In this document: positions 8,364-15,976 of the stretch, one piece after another
How the letters are laid out: the number at the start of each line of letters is the position of its first letter
Numbering within the stretch: the first letter of the stretch is position 1
Source of the DNA: Taishania sp965247975
GTDB taxonomy: Bacteria > Bacteroidota > Bacteroidia > Flavobacteriales_D > Crocinitomicaceae
Reading direction: 5' to 3'
Assembly: GCA_965247975.1 (NCBI GenBank)
Contig: OZ252050.1
Location: 3,162,001 to 3,226,000, forward strand
Length of the DNA stretch: 64,000 nucleotides
Translations under genes and position numbers: made by a program
Notes under the pieces: model-generated
Told to the model about the DNA's origin: nothing
The model's input: only the letters and a program-made list of their open reading frames with translations
Databases searched by the model: none

Positions 8364-9629
8364 TCACTCATTCAACTTCTCATAATACTGTAAAAACAAC
8401 TTCGCGTTCTCATCTTTGTCTTCCTGACGATTGATGTATTTCAAAAACATCGACTCTTTGGTGTGACCTGTGATGCCCATCAAAATGGGAGTTGGCATTT
8501 TCTTGTAGTAGTTGCTGGCGAAGGATCTGCGGAAGCTGTGTGAAGTCACAAGTTGGTGTTTTGGGAATTTACCGAGGACTTTGCGGTTGGTAGCTGAATC
8601 CAACAATTTACCTGCAATCACCTCATCTATGTTGGCAAGCTCACATACTTCTTTGATGTAGAAGTTTAAATTCTGCGTAGAGATCTTGCGTGGGAAATTA
8701 TGCTCCAACATCGAACGAATTTCCTTGGATGCGATGGGTATGGTAACTTCTTTTTTTGTTTTTTGCTGAATGACATCGATGAACAAATGATCATCTACGA
8801 ACCTCAAATTATTAGAGGTTAAGTTCAACAAGTCACCGGCACGTTGTCCAATTTCACAGCCTAACAACAACCATTTTTGGGCGTTTTCCAAGTAAGGAGA
8901 AGGCATTTTCGTTTCACGAATCTTTTGAAGCTCAGCGGGAGATAGCGTAACAATGTGCCTGTCTTCGTCTTGTTCAAAGAAGGATTCTATTTTGCAAGCA
9001 TAAGGATGCGTTGGAATATCCAAGCGATCTGCATCACGTGCAACGGCGCGAAGGTTATCCAATTGTTTTCCGGCATAGTTGATGGAATAAGATTTTGTTT
9101 TAATTAACCACGTTTTATAGGATTCAACCACGGATGGTGTGATGTCGGTTAACTTCAATTTCGTTTTGTGGAAAGCTTCAAATTCCAGAAAATTGTCTTT
9201 AAAGGTCTTGTACGACTGAATTCTCGCAGGGGAAAGTCCTAATCTGCTTTTTCCAGCCACTTTCTTGGTGCTCGCATTGTCGATCACAAATTGAATGTGA
9301 TTGTGTATATAATATGTGTTATCTTCTTTTTCTGGTCGTTCAAAGCAATTTTGAATCGTTGTTTCCAACCAAGCTTTGTCGATAATAGCCCCATTTGATT
9401 GTGCTAAATTGAATTGATCAAACACGTAATAATCCAATTTTTTCAATTTTTCGACAAGCACTTTATCGCTGCCTCGATATTTTGGCAAATTGGTGGAAGA
9501 ATCCCATGAATTTGGGTTAATAATAAAACCAGTTTTTGCTTCCAAAATTAGGTTTCGAGAAACGCTAAATCGGATATAAATTGATACCTCTTTTGAGACA
9601 CCTTTTAGTCGAAATTTTACACTTGCCAT
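8364..9629 (-). CDS. Tyrosine recombinase / phage-type integrase
   Basis: The 421-residue form starting at ATG 9629 (MASVKFRLKG) is preferred. A longer frame to 9701 would use an ATG lying within inverted repeats. An N-terminal arm-binding-like strand domain is followed by a SAM-like core-binding domain (about residues 90-215) and the catalytic domain. Catalytic residues visible are Arg in GCEIGQRAGDLL, Lys in the KTKKEV beta turn, HSFRRSF (His-x-x-Arg), GHTKESMFLKY with its His, and the terminal Tyr nucleophile. This is the pattern of Bacteroidota integrases that mobilise genomic islands and conjugative elements. No excisionase, relaxase or transfer genes are seen nearby, so the parent element is probably reduced. 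Confidence 0.9.
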   Translation of the reverse strand: MASVKFRLKGVSKEVSIYIRFSVSRNLILEAKTGFIINPNSWDSSTNLPKYRGSDKVLVEKLKKLDYYVFDQFNLAQSNGAIIDKAWLETTIQNCFERPEKEDNTYYIHNHIQFVIDNASTKKVAGKSRLGLSPARIQSYKTFKDNFLEFEAFHKTKLKLTDITPSVVESYKTWLIKTKSYSINYAGKQLDNLRAVARDADRLDIPTHPYACKIESFFEQDEDRHIVTLSPAELQKIRETKMPSPYLENAQKWLLLGCEIGQRAGDLLNLTSNNLRFVDDHLFIDVIQQKTKKEVTIPIASKEIRSMLEHNFPRKISTQNLNFYIKEVCELANIDEVIAGKLLDSATNRKVLGKFPKHQLVTSHSFRRSFASNYYKKMPTPILMGITGHTKESMFLKYINRQEDKDENAKLFLQYYEKLNE

Positions 9630-9651
9630 GTTCAATATTTTGTTACTTTTG

Positions 9652-9718
9652 GTTGGGAAATCTTCCCAACATCTTCCCAACCGATGCTCAAATGTATGCA
9701 TTTTTATTCATTTTGAGC
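9652..9718. promoter_or_regulatory. Inverted repeats upstream of the integrase
   Basis: Directly upstream of the integrase start lies GTTGGGAA-ATC-TTCCCAAC (9652-9670), a perfect 8-base inverted repeat. A third copy of TTCCCAACC follows at about 9674-9682, and a second inverted repeat pairs GCTCAAATG with CATTTTGAGC (about 9686-9718). Such sites could be an integrase-gene operator or integrase arm-binding sites. No function is shown. Confidence 0.45.
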
Positions 9719-10290
9719 AAAATTGGAAAAATTAAAAAAAAGCCGAAAACCCCAGTGTTAAAGGGTTGTAGAGCGTGAATGAGAGTGAATGAAAAATAGG
9801 GGGTTCTAGTCCCGTCCAGACTGCAACTCTTAAAAATTATGATAAACCCAATTTAAATTAAAAGAACTCAAAAAGGATAACTATGATATTAGCTAAAAAG
9901 CTAAATTTCTTGGGGACTTTCTCAGCAAATTGACGAAGTTTAAAAAGTGAGGTTACTGGATCTTGATACAAATTTAATTCAGCAACTAGACCAATGTTTT
10001 GTAAAATAGGATATTCATTGGAAGGATTTATGAAATTCGAATTTTTTTAAGCGCAGCATAGTTTATAAGTACGATTTGGTTTCTTCATTTCTAGGTTATT
10101 ATAGGCCTATTAGTCACATCAAACTTCGGACTCCAAAGATGCCAAAAGTCTAAATTAACAATTTCGATGAAAAAATGGTTTTTTTATGATAAAACTTGTT
10201 GGTATAAATTATTCTAAGTTGACGATTTGACATTAAAAAATTGTGGGAAGTACAATTAAGAAACACATGTGCCCAATTAATTCCGAAACA
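9719..10290. other. Gene-free interval with a possible tRNA-3'-end-like att remnant
   Basis: No coding frame is convincing. At about 9799-9830 the sequence GGGGGTTCTAGTCCCGTCC resembles a T-arm followed by an acceptor tail, as found where tyrosine integrases recombine at tRNA 3' ends. The stem does not pair fully (two mismatches) and no tRNA body precedes it. The rest is AT-rich with no repeats I could recognise. Confidence 0.3.
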
Positions 10291-10608
10291 CTAATGTCCG
10301 ATTAATTTCTTGTTTAATTTTCTGACTTTTGTTATTACATAAATCATAGGAATCCCAAATATTAGTAAAGTGAAGAGGATTTGTTTAGTCCAATGCCAAA
10401 ACAGCCATTTTTCAAAATTTCCATTTATTGAGAAATGAATTTGCATTTCTTTTGTTCCTTTCATCTGTAAACCGGCCAATTTTCTAACACCATAATCAAG
10501 ATGATAAAATGCAAAAAACCTCTCCCATGAATAAGCAAATCCTACTAGAAGAAAAACGAATACTACTAAGAGAAAAGCTTTACTATTTTTCAATTGAATC
10601 TTTTTCAT
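10291..10608 (-). CDS. Small two-TM membrane protein, unknown function
   Basis: Starting at ATG 10608 (MKKIQLKNSK) gives 105 residues. An upstream TTG start at 10638 would lie inside the adjacent hairpin and is less likely. Two hydrophobic segments span about residues 11-30 and 73-93; the loop between them is about 40 residues with aromatic clusters, and the tail is basic. I do not recognise the family. It is the first of a run of short genes each bounded by a similar hairpin, so cassette-like acquisition is plausible. Confidence 0.6.
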   Translation of the reverse strand: MKKIQLKNSKAFLLVVFVFLLVGFAYSWERFFAFYHLDYGVRKLAGLQMKGTKEMQIHFSINGNFEKWLFWHWTKQILFTLLIFGIPMIYVITKVRKLNKKLIGH

Positions 10609-10634
10609 ATTTCTCGACTCGTGCATAACGTTTT

Positions 10635-10691
10635 CCAAATAGGTAAAAGTGCCTTACAATTATAATCATTTTGGTGCTTTTGTTTATTTGG
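10635..10691. repeat. Cassette-boundary hairpin 1
   Basis: Arms at 10635-10653 and 10673-10691 (19 bases each) pair imperfectly around a 19-base loop. Shared features with the hairpins at 11214 and 12819 are CCAAATA or GCAAATA near the outer end and G-rich/CC inner ends. The right arm overlaps the 3' end of the lipoprotein gene, whose stop codon lies within the element. The flank CGTTTTCC is shared with the next boundary. Confidence 0.65.
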
Positions 10692-11199
10692 TGTAATAAA
10701 CTTCTGATATTTTACTTAATACTAATTGACAAGATTTTAAATGATCTCTTTTTATTTTGCCATTTTTAACTATTGAGTATGTCAGTACTTTTTCGTCCCG
10801 CCATTCAACTGATTGTAGTTTAAATTCATATTCAAATGAGGTTTTATTTTGTTCTAATTCAATTAAATATGTGCTATCTGTTGAACTTTCAGATATGTGA
10901 AAGTTTTTATAAGGCTCAATAAATTTTTCTTTGCCTTGAAAATTAAGTCCTTGTCTTATTGTCAATTTTTTACCCTTGAATGAGTAAGTAATAAAGTTAT
11001 TTGTATTTGACTCATATGTATTTTGCCAAACACCATTTAACCAAATTGGAAAAGTTAATCCATTAATTAATTCAGTTTCAAACACCAAATTCTTGCTTAT
11101 TTCTTTGGAATACTCAACAGGGGCTTTCTTTTCCGTTAACTTGTCGGTTTGACAACTCAAAAAAGTCAAGATTAACATTATAATAGTTATGTTTTTCAT
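10684..11199 (-). CDS. Lipoprotein of unknown function
   Basis: The 171-residue product starts MKNITIIMLILTFLSCQTD, a signal peptide with a lipobox-like LSC, so it is probably lipid-anchored after SPII cleavage at Cys16. The mature part is rich in beta strand and Lys/Glu ('NFITYSFKGKKLTIRQG'), like the small lipocalin-like or copper-resistance-like lipoproteins common in Bacteroidota; no family is assigned. The last codons and stop (SEVYYTK) lie inside a boundary hairpin, which suggests the element has recombined at the gene's 3' end. Confidence 0.7.
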   Translation of the reverse strand: MKNITIIMLILTFLSCQTDKLTEKKAPVEYSKEISKNLVFETELINGLTFPIWLNGVWQNTYESNTNNFITYSFKGKKLTIRQGLNFQGKEKFIEPYKNFHISESSTDSTYLIELEQNKTSFEYEFKLQSVEWRDEKVLTYSIVKNGKIKRDHLKSCQLVLSKISEVYYTK

Positions 11200-11213
11200 T
11201 GTTATTATCGTTT

Positions 11214-11314
11214 TCCGAATAAGCTAGACGCCTTCTCAAAGATAAGAAAATGCGAAAACTTTTAAAAAGCTGACTCGCTTGAGCAAGCTCTTTTGGCCCT
11301 TCTGTTTATTTGGA
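11214..11314. repeat. Cassette-boundary hairpin 2
   Basis: The left arm at 11214-11232 and the right arm at 11295-11314 pair imperfectly (TCC-AATAA core conserved) around a longer loop of about 62 bases. The left flank CGTTTTCC matches hairpin 1, and the right side continues GTTATACGC up to the stop codon of the upstream gene at 11329. Confidence 0.55.
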
Positions 11315-11328
11315 GTTATACGCATCCT

Positions 11329-12060
11329 TTACCACTCTGAGGAATCAACAATTCTCAAGAATGTTTTTGTTTGAATAGAGCCATCAGCTTTTTTCGTGCT
11401 TATTTTGTACAATCCTAGGTTCTTTTTATCGTAAACAGTTGATTTTTCCTCAAAATCAAATCGATTTGGGGATTCTGTTGACTTTAAAGAAACCCTCATT
11501 TTAGAGGTGAATTTAGCGCAGTCTTTTGAACTCCTTTTACTATCCGGGGTTTCGGTGAGTCCTAAAAAAGAGAATGAAGTTGATACCGTACCTTTTGCCA
11601 GCTCATTCATTACCGGAGTCGTATAATTCATCCTAAAGTCACTACTATCGTTTAGGTTTCGCAAAAAAGGAAAAGCTACGCCTGATAAATCCCGAGCCTT
11701 TGTTCGCCCTCCGTTTTCATTCAAAAAACTAAAACGGGTGATGTAAAACCCATTCGATTTTTTAATCATAGTGATGCTATCAGTGAGACGTTTGTTCTGG
11801 TCATAGGAAGCGAGAAAGAATGTATTCAATTCGGTATTAATTAATCCAAATTTGACATAGCTGTTTTCTTTTTTTACAGAACCGTCAAGTCCTTGCTCTA
11901 CATCTTCATATTCGTATATTGTAGGATCTTTTTTAAATGGGAAATAGTACTGTTCTACATTTACAGTTACTAACGACTTTTCATCTTTGTCTTTCGACGA
12001 CTCGGAATTACTACATGCTGCTAGAATTCCAATTAGTATGATGCCGAGGGTTTTCTTCAT
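11329..12060 (-). CDS. Lipoprotein of unknown function
   Basis: The 243-residue product has an N-terminal signal peptide ending in ILAAC (Cys16) and a Ser/Lys/Asp-rich linker (SNSESSKDKDEK), typical of exported Bacteroidota lipoproteins. The mature part reads as a beta-rich domain with several KK/RF strand segments and a C-terminal 'TKTFLRIVDSSEW'. No known family is recognised. It is a single-gene unit, bounded by hairpin 2 on its 3' side and a short non-repeat gap on its 5' side. Confidence 0.7.
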   Translation of the reverse strand: MKKTLGIILIGILAACSNSESSKDKDEKSLVTVNVEQYYFPFKKDPTIYEYEDVEQGLDGSVKKENSYVKFGLINTELNTFFLASYDQNKRLTDSITMIKKSNGFYITRFSFLNENGGRTKARDLSGVAFPFLRNLNDSSDFRMNYTTPVMNELAKGTVSTSFSFLGLTETPDSKRSSKDCAKFTSKMRVSLKSTESPNRFDFEEKSTVYDKKNLGLYKISTKKADGSIQTKTFLRIVDSSEW

Positions 12061-12145
12061 TGCGAAGTTTATTTATTGTTAAAGATACAAAATCGTTTCT
12101 GCGGAGCAAGCTTTCGGAAGGGAGCATGAGCCTTTTTTATGTGTG

Positions 12146-12352
12146 TTATTTTCCCCAATGTTTCCCTTCTTTGATTACGTTGCAATAATAACATCCACTT
12201 TGCTTGTTATCGATGTTATACCAATGATGTTCTGCATTTACTTTTTCGCAATCTTCACCTTTTTTTGCAACCCCTTTGTCTATTAGAAACCATGGAAGCT
12301 TGGTTCGCCACCAAAGTTTTTTATAATATGGATGATGCTTATTAAATATCAT
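12146..12352 (-). CDS. Small hypothetical protein with CxxC
   Basis: A 68-residue protein rich in Trp, Tyr and His ('HHPYYKKLWWRTKLPWF', 'NAEHHWYN') with a SGCYYC pair near residues 52-57 that could bind metal. The ATG overlaps the stop of the upstream DUF4279-like gene by four bases (12349-12352), so the two are translationally coupled. I do not know a function; such small partners often occur beside immunity-like proteins. Confidence 0.6.
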   Translation of the reverse strand: MIFNKHHPYYKKLWWRTKLPWFLIDKGVAKKGEDCEKVNAEHHWYNIDNKQSGCYYCNVIKEGKHWGK

Positions 12353-12765
12353 TTTCCATAGTTTTTATTATCGAATCTTTCATTTTCCTCTTCTTCTGTA
12401 ACTATATATGCAGAATATGATAACGAACATTTAAGCCTTGAAATTTGATTTATTTCTTCGTGATCTAATTCCTCGTTACATTGATTTGTATAAAATCTGC
12501 CAATTTCAATCCACCAATTTTCCGCACCATGCTTTTTTAATTCTTCCATTAGAGGTTCGAAAACATCTGCTAAATGCTTAAATGCTTTTAATCTAGATAT
12601 TTCCCTTGGCACAACATACAGAGCACTTCCGTAACCATATTGTTCGCCTTTAAATCTGCCGGACGTAGCAATATCGTTAGGTAAATTTCTTTGATTAAAC
12701 ACAACGTTTATTTTGTTTGGATCAAATGTATCACCGATGATATTAAAAGTAATTATCCACGACAT
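12349..12765 (-). CDS. DUF4279-like protein
   Basis: This 138-residue soluble protein begins 'SWIITFNIIGDTFDPNKI' and has 'NLPNDIATSGRFKGEQYG', 'FKHLADVFEPLMEELKKHG' and 'NWWIEIGRFY'. That is the general order of DUF4279 proteins: a beta-strand pair, a helix holding the 'h..L...l.pl...L' pattern, then a strand. The family has unknown function and is frequent in accessory regions; some members are suspected immunity proteins. The assignment is from pattern memory only. It is coupled to the 68-residue gene downstream. Confidence 0.65.
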   Translation of the reverse strand: MSWIITFNIIGDTFDPNKINVVFNQRNLPNDIATSGRFKGEQYGYGSALYVVPREISRLKAFKHLADVFEPLMEELKKHGAENWWIEIGRFYTNQCNEELDHEEINQISRLKCSLSYSAYIVTEEEENERFDNKNYGK

Positions 12766-12818
12766 GGTTGAATTTTATTCAGGGTTTGATTTGAGTTTGT
12801 CATTTCGTATAAAGGTTG

Positions 12819-12876
12819 GCAAATAAGCAAAGGCGCCTTCTCGAATATAGTGAATTTGGTGCTTTAGTTTATTTGC
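12819..12876. repeat. Cassette-boundary hairpin 3
   Basis: Arms of 19 bases at 12819-12837 and 12858-12876 pair with few mismatches (GCAAATAA outer end, GCGCC/GGTGC inner end) around a 20-base loop. GTTATAGCC follows at 12879-12887 just before the stop of the neighbouring gene. This is the best-formed member of the hairpin family. Confidence 0.7.
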
Positions 12877-12892
12877 GGTTATAGCCAGTTTA

Positions 12893-13477
12893 CTATTTTT
12901 TATACTTCAAAGGTAAACAAATCGCTTCTTCACCATTTTTGAATATTAAAAGTAAGTTTTGATCTTCCCAAGCAAATACAAGATCTGTAGGATTAACATG
13001 ATCTGGAATTATTATATTCGAATCAACCTCCTTTGCGTATGGATATTCTGCAAAATAAGTTGTATCAACTGTAGTTTTGTATATTAGGCCACCTAAATAT
13101 GTGTCTCCTATTCCTGTTGTTTCTAAAGGTGTTCCTCCCCAATAGCCTTGATGAAAGTAACTTATTACTTTTTTATTACAACTTTTACATTTTGTTATTT
13201 GTAAATCACCTTCAATTCCAATTATTAGACCATACCCAATCCACCACATAATTGGAATATATAGCAATAACACAATGGGGAATATGATACTTATCGCAAT
13301 TCTACTGCCCTTTTGCTTGACTGATAGAAATAAATAAATCCCTAACAAGAGAATCATTACCCAAGGGATTTTTGTTGGGATATCGACCGAATAAAAATGA
13401 CAACCTGAAATAACAATTATCATCCAAAATAATGCAATGCCAATTAAAGTAAATAAAACTATTTTTTTTATATTCAT
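12893..13477 (-). CDS. Membrane protein of unknown function
   Basis: The start at ATG 13477 (MNIKKIVLF) gives 194 residues; a longer frame to 13576 adds a non-membrane, Arg/Lys-rich head that looks spurious. Three hydrophobic segments lie near residues 5-23, 34-50 and 59-81. A C-terminal extracytoplasmic domain follows with a CKSCNKK motif that could form a disulfide or bind metal. The family is not recognised. It is one of the hairpin-bounded single-gene units. Confidence 0.65.
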   Translation of the reverse strand: MNIKKIVLFTLIGIALFWMIIVISGCHFYSVDIPTKIPWVMILLLGIYLFLSVKQKGSRIAISIIFPIVLLLYIPIMWWIGYGLIIGIEGDLQITKCKSCNKKVISYFHQGYWGGTPLETTGIGDTYLGGLIYKTTVDTTYFAEYPYAKEVDSNIIIPDHVNPTDLVFAWEDQNLLLIFKNGEEAICLPLKYKK

Positions 13478-13930
13478 TTTAAGTCTGGTGTATTGGTTAT
13501 ATCGTTTTGCAGATTTGCGATTGGCAGGCCTTTTACAACAAATGCTTACGCGGAGCACAAAACTTTCTGATTCCACAAATATATATTAAATGCTCTACAA
13601 GTTATGACAGGCGCCAACAAAAAGATTACACTGCTGAAAAAATGCACTTGCAACTTGCACGAGCCCCAGTATATTGCAAGTGTGCTGTTCGGTGCAGAGT
13701 ATTTAGTCTTCACTATTCGTTTGTAATTCAATCGTCCTTGCCTTGTCGTCTTCATTTAAAGCGTTAATGTCTCTATAGCAACGATGGTGTAATTGACTCT
13801 TTAAAATGGCTTGTCATGTTTGGCGATAGGCGATCGCCGCCACTCGATTCTACTAATTTCCCTTTTAAGCAGCAAACTTTCCCATGAAATTCGCTGGCGG
13901 TGGCGTTTGAGGCGATGTTACAGCCATTTA
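13478..13930. other. Gene-free interval with inverted repeats
   Basis: No convincing gene is present. A perfect 9-base inverted repeat CACTTGCAA/TTGCAAGTG lies at 13645-13653 and 13674-13682 with a 20-base loop. A second, weaker inverted arrangement of GC-rich segments (GATCGCCGCCA near 13831-13841, TGGCGGTGGCG near 13894-13904) precedes the pentapeptide gene. Short open frames here overlap on both strands and look non-coding. The interval resembles cassette-boundary DNA. Confidence 0.45.
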
Positions 13931-14305
13931 TTATTCTTCGTAATCTTTTATCCATTTGTCAAAGTCTGCCTTTGTTACCTTTTGTCCATAAGCCCAATTG
14001 TTGTCAAAATAGATTCCGTCGATTTTTGCTCTTGCAAACTGTGAACTTTCTACTGCAAGATTTTCAAAATGAGCATTTGTTAAATCAGCCTCTCTGAAGT
14101 CACAGGTCTTTATATTGCCATTAATGAATTTGGCGTTTCTTAAGTTAGTGTTTCTAAAACTTGAGTAAAAAAAACAATTTTCAAATACTGCGTCTTGTAA
14201 ATCTTGATAGTCAAAACTTTCATTTTCTAATTCTAAATCGACAAAATATCGTTGTCCATTTCGATATTGTTCTAAAATGCTTTCTGCAAAATTTGTCTTA
14301 TTCAT
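13931..14305 (-). CDS. Pentapeptide-repeat-like protein
   Basis: The start at ATG 14305 (MNKTNFAES) gives 124 residues. From about residue 35 the chain follows the A(D/N)Lxx pattern of right-handed quadrilateral beta-helices: NTNLRNAKF, INGNIKTCDFREADLTNAHFENLAVESSQFARAKI. Pentapeptide proteins often protect or mimic DNA or act as scaffolds; this one is too short to say more. It starts eight bases before the stop of the upstream DUF7660-like gene, so the pair is coupled. Confidence 0.75.
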   Translation of the reverse strand: MNKTNFAESILEQYRNGQRYFVDLELENESFDYQDLQDAVFENCFFYSSFRNTNLRNAKFINGNIKTCDFREADLTNAHFENLAVESSQFARAKIDGIYFDNNWAYGQKVTKADFDKWIKDYEE

Positions 14306-14555
14306 AAATGGTTGAACCTTTAAAAATGTCAGCAAATGTTGACCAGTCAGGTTTGTCAGCATTTATATTTAGTTTCATATTGTCGTAATAGCCTTGAATG
14401 TCTTCTGTATATGCACTCAACGCTTCCAAAAAGTCAGGCAAAGTTTTGTTTTCCCAATTTTCAGGATTCTCCAAAAAGTCCTTGCGCAATAAGTCAATAA
14501 ACTTAACAAAAGTTTGTCTGTCCGTTACTTTAAAGTTATTAAGTGTATCGTTCAT
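14298..14555 (-). CDS. DUF7660-like small protein
   Basis: This 85-residue acidic protein has 'FVKFIDLLRKDFLENPENW', 'LPDFLEALSAYTEDIQGYY' and 'WSTFADIFKGSTIYE'. The order (F..F...L..D....PE.W / FLEAL..y..D..GYY.N / W..fA.i...a..YE) is what I recall for DUF7660 proteins. They have no assigned biochemical role and are common single genes in accessory regions. It overlaps the pentapeptide gene by eight bases and is bounded on its 5' side by the GC-rich hairpin at 14576. Confidence 0.65.
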   Translation of the reverse strand: MNDTLNNFKVTDRQTFVKFIDLLRKDFLENPENWENKTLPDFLEALSAYTEDIQGYYDNMKLNINADKPDWSTFADIFKGSTIYE

Positions 14556-14575
14556 AAAATTAGCTTTTACGGTTT

Positions 14576-14637
14576 GGTGCTAGGCGACAGCGGGCCTAAC
14601 AGGTACAGTGCATGTCGGCCCATTGTTGCCTAACACC
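14576..14637. repeat. GC-rich boundary hairpin with GTTAGGC-like ends
   Basis: Two 21-base arms (14576-14596 and 14617-14637) pair with four mismatches, some of which could be G-U in RNA or single-stranded DNA, around a 20-base loop. The outer ends read GGTGCTAGGC and GCCTAACACC, and TGTTATAGG follows. The inner ends are GGGCC/GGCCC. It is unlike the AT-rich hairpins further left but occupies the same kind of place between single genes. Confidence 0.6.
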
Positions 14638-14699
14638 TGTTATAGGTTGCCGCTTTTGGGTGTTACATACACAGCGCTTCTTTATTTATTTCTTAAGTG

Positions 14700-15614
14700 T
14701 TATTTAAATGGGTCATTTAATAAATTCTCCTCTTTTATTTTGATTCCATCTTTGAATGTATGGATTGAATAAACTTTTCCGTCTTCGGTGTAATAGTTTA
14801 CGGTCCCGTTTCCATCTTTAATGTTTCCTATTTCTCGTGGACTACCCTTACTGTCAAAACTAGCCTTTACATTAAGAAGTAAACCATTTTTAAATTCCTT
14901 TTCTATCCAAAGTTGACCATTTTCATAGTAATATTTATAAATGCCATTTGATTCACCTTTATAATATGACAAAGCTTCTTGTAAATTGCCATTGGGATAA
15001 AATGTCTGTGATTGTCCATTTAATGTATCATTTATATAGTTTTGTTCAAATTTTATTTTTCCATTTGGATAATAATAAGAGTGTTTATCGAATCTTAAAC
15101 CGTTACTAAATTGTCCTTTTCCATATAATTCTCCGTTTTCATAATGAATAGTAAACTCTCCATTAAAACTGTTTGATGAATATTTTCCTTCCGTTCCTAA
15201 TTTACCACTTGGAAAAAAATATTTATAGCTTCCATTTTTTTCACCATTTACGTAAGTAAGTTCTTGTTGCAGAATTTTTTTAAATGTTTTGTCTTCTAGT
15301 ACATAAAACTTCCAAATCCCTTCTCTTTTTCCATCTACGTATTTTCCTTCTTGATATAAAAGAAAATAGCCGAAAATTTGTTTTGGAATACCATTAAATG
15401 ATATATACATAAAGTCGTTAACCACTTCATAATCTTTCCATTTGCCTTGTTTAAGATTATACTTATCTTCTTTGCCTTTTGGCATAAAATGTTTATTAGA
15501 ATAACCAGATCTCATATAATTATCCATAATACTATCTTTCACGAAAGTAATATCTTGGCAATAAGATGATATTGTTATACTCAATGTAATAAATAATGTG
15601 TATGCGTACTTCAT
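14700..15614 (-). CDS. Secreted YwqK-like protein with MORN-variant repeats
   Basis: The 304-residue product has a cleavable signal peptide (MKYAYTLFITLSITISSYCQ). From about residue 85 it carries repeated segments of about 23 residues of the type G-x-x-x-G-x-x-x-x-Y-Y-x-N-G-x-L (HYENGELYGKGQF, YYPNGKIKFEQNY, FYPNGNLQEALSY, YYENGQLWIEKEF). This is the MORN-variant/YwqK pattern, in which the repeats stack as beta hairpins. YwqK itself is annotated as an antitoxin, but most Bacteroidota members are exported proteins of unknown role. It is a single-gene unit. A second protein with weaker repeats of this kind lies at 17857-19098. Confidence 0.8.
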   Translation of the reverse strand: MKYAYTLFITLSITISSYCQDITFVKDSIMDNYMRSGYSNKHFMPKGKEDKYNLKQGKWKDYEVVNDFMYISFNGIPKQIFGYFLLYQEGKYVDGKREGIWKFYVLEDKTFKKILQQELTYVNGEKNGSYKYFFPSGKLGTEGKYSSNSFNGEFTIHYENGELYGKGQFSNGLRFDKHSYYYPNGKIKFEQNYINDTLNGQSQTFYPNGNLQEALSYYKGESNGIYKYYYENGQLWIEKEFKNGLLLNVKASFDSKGSPREIGNIKDGNGTVNYYTEDGKVYSIHTFKDGIKIKEENLLNDPFK

Positions 15615-15737
15615 ATGTTTTCATTTTATGTTTAAATTTTTGCTTTATTTTCAGTTTAATTGATTTAATATTCTAAACCTAATTTTAGGTTTTAATAATT
15701 TACTTCAGCCCGAAGCGAGAATTTCAGCGGTTACCCA

Positions 15738-15965
15738 TAACTTACTTATATCCGCTATAACTTTTCCATTTGTTTCGCATATACAACAAACAAAATGCAG
15801 ATTGACGAAAGCTATTTTGCATATTATCTTCCAAACAACTGTTCAAACGCTCTTCCCCATCTCCATAAAAATCTCGTAATATCATCTTCTAAAAATTATG
15901 TTATTCCAAATTTAAACTCATTCTTTCAACAACGTAATAATTAGGTTTTTAATATCCCAATTTAA
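15738..15965 (+). repeat. Degenerate intergenic repeat, copy R2
   Basis: R2 begins with TAACTTACTTATA followed by CGCTATAA, then TTTCGCATATACAAC and a CTTCCAAACAAC stretch. It aligns with the left half of R1 (7875) and, more weakly, with R3 (41934). The block between 15615 and 15976 otherwise contains no gene. Confidence 0.65.
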
Positions 15966-15976
15966 TCCAAAACCCG

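Noticed and set aside
9799..9830. tRNA gene
   Set aside because: Only a T-arm-like piece is present; there is no D-arm, anticodon arm or pairing acceptor stem.
13507..14097. Short frames on both strands between the membrane protein and the pentapeptide gene
   Set aside because: They overlap inverted repeats and each other and lack domain features.
10291..14699. Canonical chromosomal integron
   Set aside because: Most boundary ends read GYATAAC/GTTATRC rather than RYYYAAC/GTTRRRY, and the only integrase near is a phage-type tyrosine recombinase without the integron-specific region visible.
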